DNA of 7,657 bases from an uncultured bacterium (GTDB taxonomy: Bacteria; Patescibacteriota; Saccharimonadia; Saccharimonadales; Saccharimonadaceae), in assembly GCA_903861015.1 (NCBI GenBank), contig CAIOSL010000062.1, forward strand, positions 1 to 7,657, written 5' to 3'. Positions 5,959 through 7,657 of the stretch are shown here, in pieces (position 1 is the stretch's first letter; every line of letters begins with the position of its first letter). The translations under genes were made by a program, and so were the position numbers. The notes beneath the pieces are model-generated. The model was not told where the DNA came from, did not search any database, and saw only the letters and a program-made list of their open reading frames with translations.

Positions 5959-6402
5959 TTATTGGCCCAGCACCTGCACCGACACCTTGCGTTCGCGGGC
6001 GTGATCCAGCTCGATCAAGAAAATTCGTTGCCATTGACCAAAGTCAACCTTGCCGTTGACCACATTTAACACCACGCTAGTTGGCAAATAGGCCGCCAGG
6101 CAGTGCGAGTGACCGTTGCGACACTCTTCGCCGCACATATTTACTGTTCTGACCTCAAAATCATTGTGACCATAGTACGCGTCTTTGCGAGCAATATCGC
6201 GAAAGTTATTCTTCATATCCTCGAGTAGCAACGGTTCGTTCTCGTTAACGATTATGGCCGCCGTGGTATGCATCGATTGAACCGTCAAAATACCGTTTTT
6301 GACCTTGCTGTCAGTAACAAATTTGAATATCGCATCAGACATGTCTTCGAATGCGTATGATTCTTTGGTTGTGTACTTGAGGGTTTTATGTTCGATAATC
6401 AT
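5959..6402 (-). CDS. yjbQ: YjbQ / UPF0047 family protein (putative secondary thiamine-phosphate synthase)
   Basis: A 147-residue soluble protein of the YjbQ/UPF0047 family (Pfam PF01894), close to the usual 130-140 residues. E. coli YjbQ has reported weak thiamine-phosphate synthase activity, and family members are annotated as secondary thiamine-phosphate synthases; the true role is unsettled. Visible family signatures are S-M-H-T-T-A-A (43-49), the V-N-E-N-E stretch (52-56), R-T-V-N near 85-88, N-G-H-S-H-C (96-101) and G-Q-W-Q-R-I-F-L-I-E-L-D (122-133), followed by R-E-R-K-V-S-V-Q-V-L-G at the C-terminus. The conserved histidines H45, H98 and H100 would form the putative metal/active site. 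AAGGAGG 5 nt upstream fixes the start at 6402. A longer frame from a TTG at 6462 lacks a ribosome site and would add 20 residues foreign to the family. It lies 69 nt after the polyprenyl synthase gene on the same strand. No other thiamine gene is nearby, so its link to this cluster is unclear. Confidence 0.9.
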   Translation of the reverse strand: MIIEHKTLKYTTKESYAFEDMSDAIFKFVTDSKVKNGILTVQSMHTTAAIIVNENEPLLLEDMKNNFRDIARKDAYYGHNDFEVRTVNMCGEECRNGHSHCLAAYLPTSVVLNVVNGKVDFGQWQRIFLIELDHARERKVSVQVLGQ

Positions 6403-6407
6403 TTGTG

Positions 6408-6414
6408 CCTCCTT
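6408..6414 (-). promoter_or_regulatory. Shine-Dalgarno that sets the YjbQ start
   Basis: AAGGAGG (minus strand) lies 5 nt before the ATG at 6402. It is a near-ideal ribosome site and rules against the longer TTG-initiated version. Confidence 0.85.
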
Positions 6415-6471
6415 GGCTGCCGCGTGGTTATAGTTGATACGAATGGGTTGATGATCAAACAATGATTGGGG

Positions 6472-7497
6472 TTATTTCCTCCTGTTGGCAATATATTTAG
6501 CGATCTCTTCCAGAATTTGTCGGTCTTGATTATCGGGCAGACGATACAGAAACTTGATAGCGTTTTTGATATACATATCGGCAGCAAATTCGGCATGTTT
6601 TTTGGCATTGGTCTTGTTGATCAGGTTGGTTATTGTCTGGATATCGTCATCGGTCACGTCAGCGTCGCCGTCCAAAACCTGACGAAGCATCATTTGATCA
6701 ATTTCGTTCATTTCTTCTAGCGCCGACAAGATGACGTAATTACCTAGTTTTTTCTCGACAATATCCTTGCCGATCTTTTTGCCAAATTCTTTTTCGTCAC
6801 CAAATATATCCAGAATGTCGTCACGAATTTGAAAGGCCATACCGATGTTGTAGCCGAAATTGCCGATCGTGCGAATTTGGTTGTCGCTGGCACCCGCCAC
6901 GATAGCGCCGGCCATACAACTGGCCTGCAACAATACGGCGGTTTTTTGGCCTATCATCTCGAAATAGTTATCGTGTGTGATTGATTGATAGCGATTTTCG
7001 ACCACAAACGGCTCGTCCTCGCGACCTGATCGCTCGAACAAAATATCTTTTATCTCGCCGTCAATCACCTCTTTTAAGGTCTTGCTGTAAAGTTCGATCA
7101 AACGCGGGCCATTATTGGCGCGGGCCAAGCCCGAATAGACCGAAGCCATATAGTCCAACGACATACATTCGGCTATCGACTTGCCGTACTTGGACCAAAC
7201 TGTTGGTTGGTCACGTCGAAGTTCGGAATGGTCAATAATGTCGTCGGTGATCAGGGTAGCGTTGTGCAGTATCTCGACCGAGGCGGCCGGACACAGCAAA
7301 TCTTTGATCTTGGCCCCAAAGATTTGTCCGCTATATATGACCAGTGCCGGCCTGATCCGTTTGCCGCCTACTGATATCTGATAGAATGCAACTTCGGCAT
7401 TTTTGGCATCGACATGTTGAGTCAACAACTCTTTGATAACCGGATCAACCAGTTTAGTTGTCTTGGCCAGCTTCTCTTTCAGATCGATGTTCGGCAT
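6472..7497 (-). CDS. Trans-polyprenyl diphosphate synthase (GGPP or longer-chain type)
   Basis: A 341-residue all-helical enzyme that condenses isopentenyl diphosphate with an allylic diphosphate. Signatures in order: G-G-K-R-I-R-P (44-50) for substrate binding; the first Asp-rich motif D85-D86-x2-D89 with R94-R95; G-Q-K-T-A (183-187); and the second motif F-Q-I-R-D-D-I-L-D (222-230). The Lys-rich segment K240-K250 follows, where L-G-N stands in place of the common T-L-P. The residues four and five places before the first motif are small (T81, A80), not aromatic. By the usual chain-length rule this argues against a strict farnesyl diphosphate synthase and for C20 or longer products; the exact length cannot be read. 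AGGAGG lies 4 nt before the ATG at 7497. It leads a same-strand group with YjbQ and the UbiA-type enzyme and probably supplies prenyl donor to the latter. It is probably cytosolic. Confidence 0.92.
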   Translation of the reverse strand: MPNIDLKEKLAKTTKLVDPVIKELLTQHVDAKNAEVAFYQISVGGKRIRPALVIYSGQIFGAKIKDLLCPAASVEILHNATLITDDIIDHSELRRDQPTVWSKYGKSIAECMSLDYMASVYSGLARANNGPRLIELYSKTLKEVIDGEIKDILFERSGREDEPFVVENRYQSITHDNYFEMIGQKTAVLLQASCMAGAIVAGASDNQIRTIGNFGYNIGMAFQIRDDILDIFGDEKEFGKKIGKDIVEKKLGNYVILSALEEMNEIDQMMLRQVLDGDADVTDDDIQTITNLINKTNAKKHAEFAADMYIKNAIKFLYRLPDNQDRQILEEIAKYIANRRK

Positions 7498-7501
7498 TCA
7501 G

Positions 7502-7507
7502 CCTCCT
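7502..7507 (-). promoter_or_regulatory. Ribosome binding site of the polyprenyl synthase
   Basis: AGGAGG (minus strand) lies 4 nt before the ATG at 7497. With the predicted promoter it gives a 5' leader of roughly 35 nt, so this gene is led, unlike its presumed leaderless neighbours. Confidence 0.8.
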
Positions 7508-7538
7508 ATGCAAAACCGGTTACTTGTGTACTGCTTTT

Positions 7539-7567
7539 AGTCTAGCATAATAAATTCGAGATTTTAA
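7539..7567 (-). promoter_or_regulatory. Candidate promoter of the polyprenyl synthase gene
   Basis: On the minus strand, TTAAAA (7567-7562) is separated by 17 nt from TAGACT (7544-7539), which has a TGC extension. Each hexamer matches the sigma-70 consensus at 4 of 6 positions. The spacing to the Shine-Dalgarno and ATG is sensible. The region is AT-rich, so chance matches are possible. Confidence 0.4.
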
Positions 7568-7576
7568 TAAAAATCT
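7559..7576. promoter_or_regulatory. 18-bp palindrome over the polyprenyl synthase -35 region
   Basis: AGATTTT (7559-7565) and AAAATCT (7570-7576) are perfect 7-nt arms around an AATA centre. The site overlaps the predicted -35 of the minus-strand promoter and lies in the divergent intergenic region. Operator function is inferred from position only. Confidence 0.35.
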
Positions 7577-7624
7577 AACAAAACATTAGCGGGTTTAGCC
7601 ATAGCAATTGAAAGTTGATTATCA

Positions 7625-7630
7625 TACAAT
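7625..7630 (+). promoter_or_regulatory. -10 element of the divergent gene at the right edge
   Basis: TACAAT ends 6 nt before the ATG at 7637. No Shine-Dalgarno and no convincing -35 are visible. The spacing matches that seen at the prenyltransferase gene and suggests leaderless transcription. Confidence 0.4.
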
Positions 7631-7636
7631 TATGAC

Positions 7637-7657
7637 ATGACCAAAATAGCCATTATC
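7637..7657 (+). CDS. Start of a divergent gene, cut by the window edge
   Basis: ATG at 7637 opens seven codons, M-T-K-I-A-I-I, that run to the last base. The pattern of a polar start then a hydrophobic strand is typical of the first beta-strand of response-regulator receivers and of Rossmann-like proteins, but seven residues cannot identify a family. A preceding ATG at 7632 is followed at once by a stop and is ruled out. The evidence is the -10-like TACAAT 6 nt upstream and the divergent arrangement with the polyprenyl synthase gene. Confidence 0.4.

Noticed and set aside
6403..6462. Longer YjbQ starting from the TTG at 6462
   Set aside because: No ribosome site and 20 extra residues outside the family. 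The ATG at 6402 has AAGGAGG 5 nt upstream.
7601..7630. TTGAAA (7608-7613) as the -35 for TACAAT at the right edge
   Set aside because: The spacer is only 11 nt, too short for a sigma-70 promoter.

Overview
The window most likely comes from a Candidate Phyla Radiation (Patescibacteria) genome, with Saccharibacteria (TM7) as my best guess. This is inferred from recognised protein features, not from a marker gene. The main clue is the secreted protein at 1475-2779. It has a signal peptide, then a mature N-terminus beginning W-G-P-D-R-P-T-Y, a DUF11 domain, tandem C-K-P-G-I-P-V-G-D cysteine repeats and an LPHTG sortase signal, a style I associate with patescibacterial surface proteins. The sortase signal implies a monoderm, Gram-positive-type envelope. 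The frames are full length with no in-frame TGA, which argues against the UGA-recoded CPR lineages. All six complete stop codons are TAA.

Layout. On the plus strand, positions 1-2779 hold two envelope genes 31 nt apart. The first is a membrane-anchored protein cut by the left window edge, with a cytoplasmic head, one membrane helix, and an extracellular part carrying a His/Cys patch and an alanine-rich helical tail. The second is the LPxTG-type DUF11 surface protein. A strong intrinsic terminator at 2822-2855 ends this unit. On the minus strand, read from right to left, are a trans-polyprenyl diphosphate synthase (7497-6472), a YjbQ/UPF0047 protein (6402-5959), a UbiA-superfamily prenyltransferase (5901-5020) and a 7TM-GAF sensor histidine kinase (5029-2861). 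The last two overlap by 10 nt. At the far right a divergent plus-strand gene appears to start at 7637, with only seven codons visible.

How the genes may work together. The polyprenyl diphosphate synthase can supply an allylic prenyl diphosphate and the UbiA-type enzyme can transfer such a chain to an acceptor. The minus-strand group may therefore make a prenylated membrane compound. The kinase is translationally coupled to the prenyltransferase, so it may sense membrane or envelope state. No response regulator is visible, except possibly the gene that starts at the right edge.

The most unusual signals are regulatory and compositional. The ubiA-like gene and the right-edge gene both have a -10-like hexamer exactly 6 nt before an ATG and no Shine-Dalgarno sequence, as expected for leaderless mRNAs. 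The internal genes and the polyprenyl synthase have clear Shine-Dalgarno sequences. Two 18-bp palindromes with 7-4-7 geometry sit on the two minus-strand promoters. An AT-rich island covers the prenyltransferase and only the membrane half of the kinase, with the composition shift falling near a domain boundary inside the kinase gene. I see no RNA genes, insertion sequences, CRISPR arrays or phage genes.
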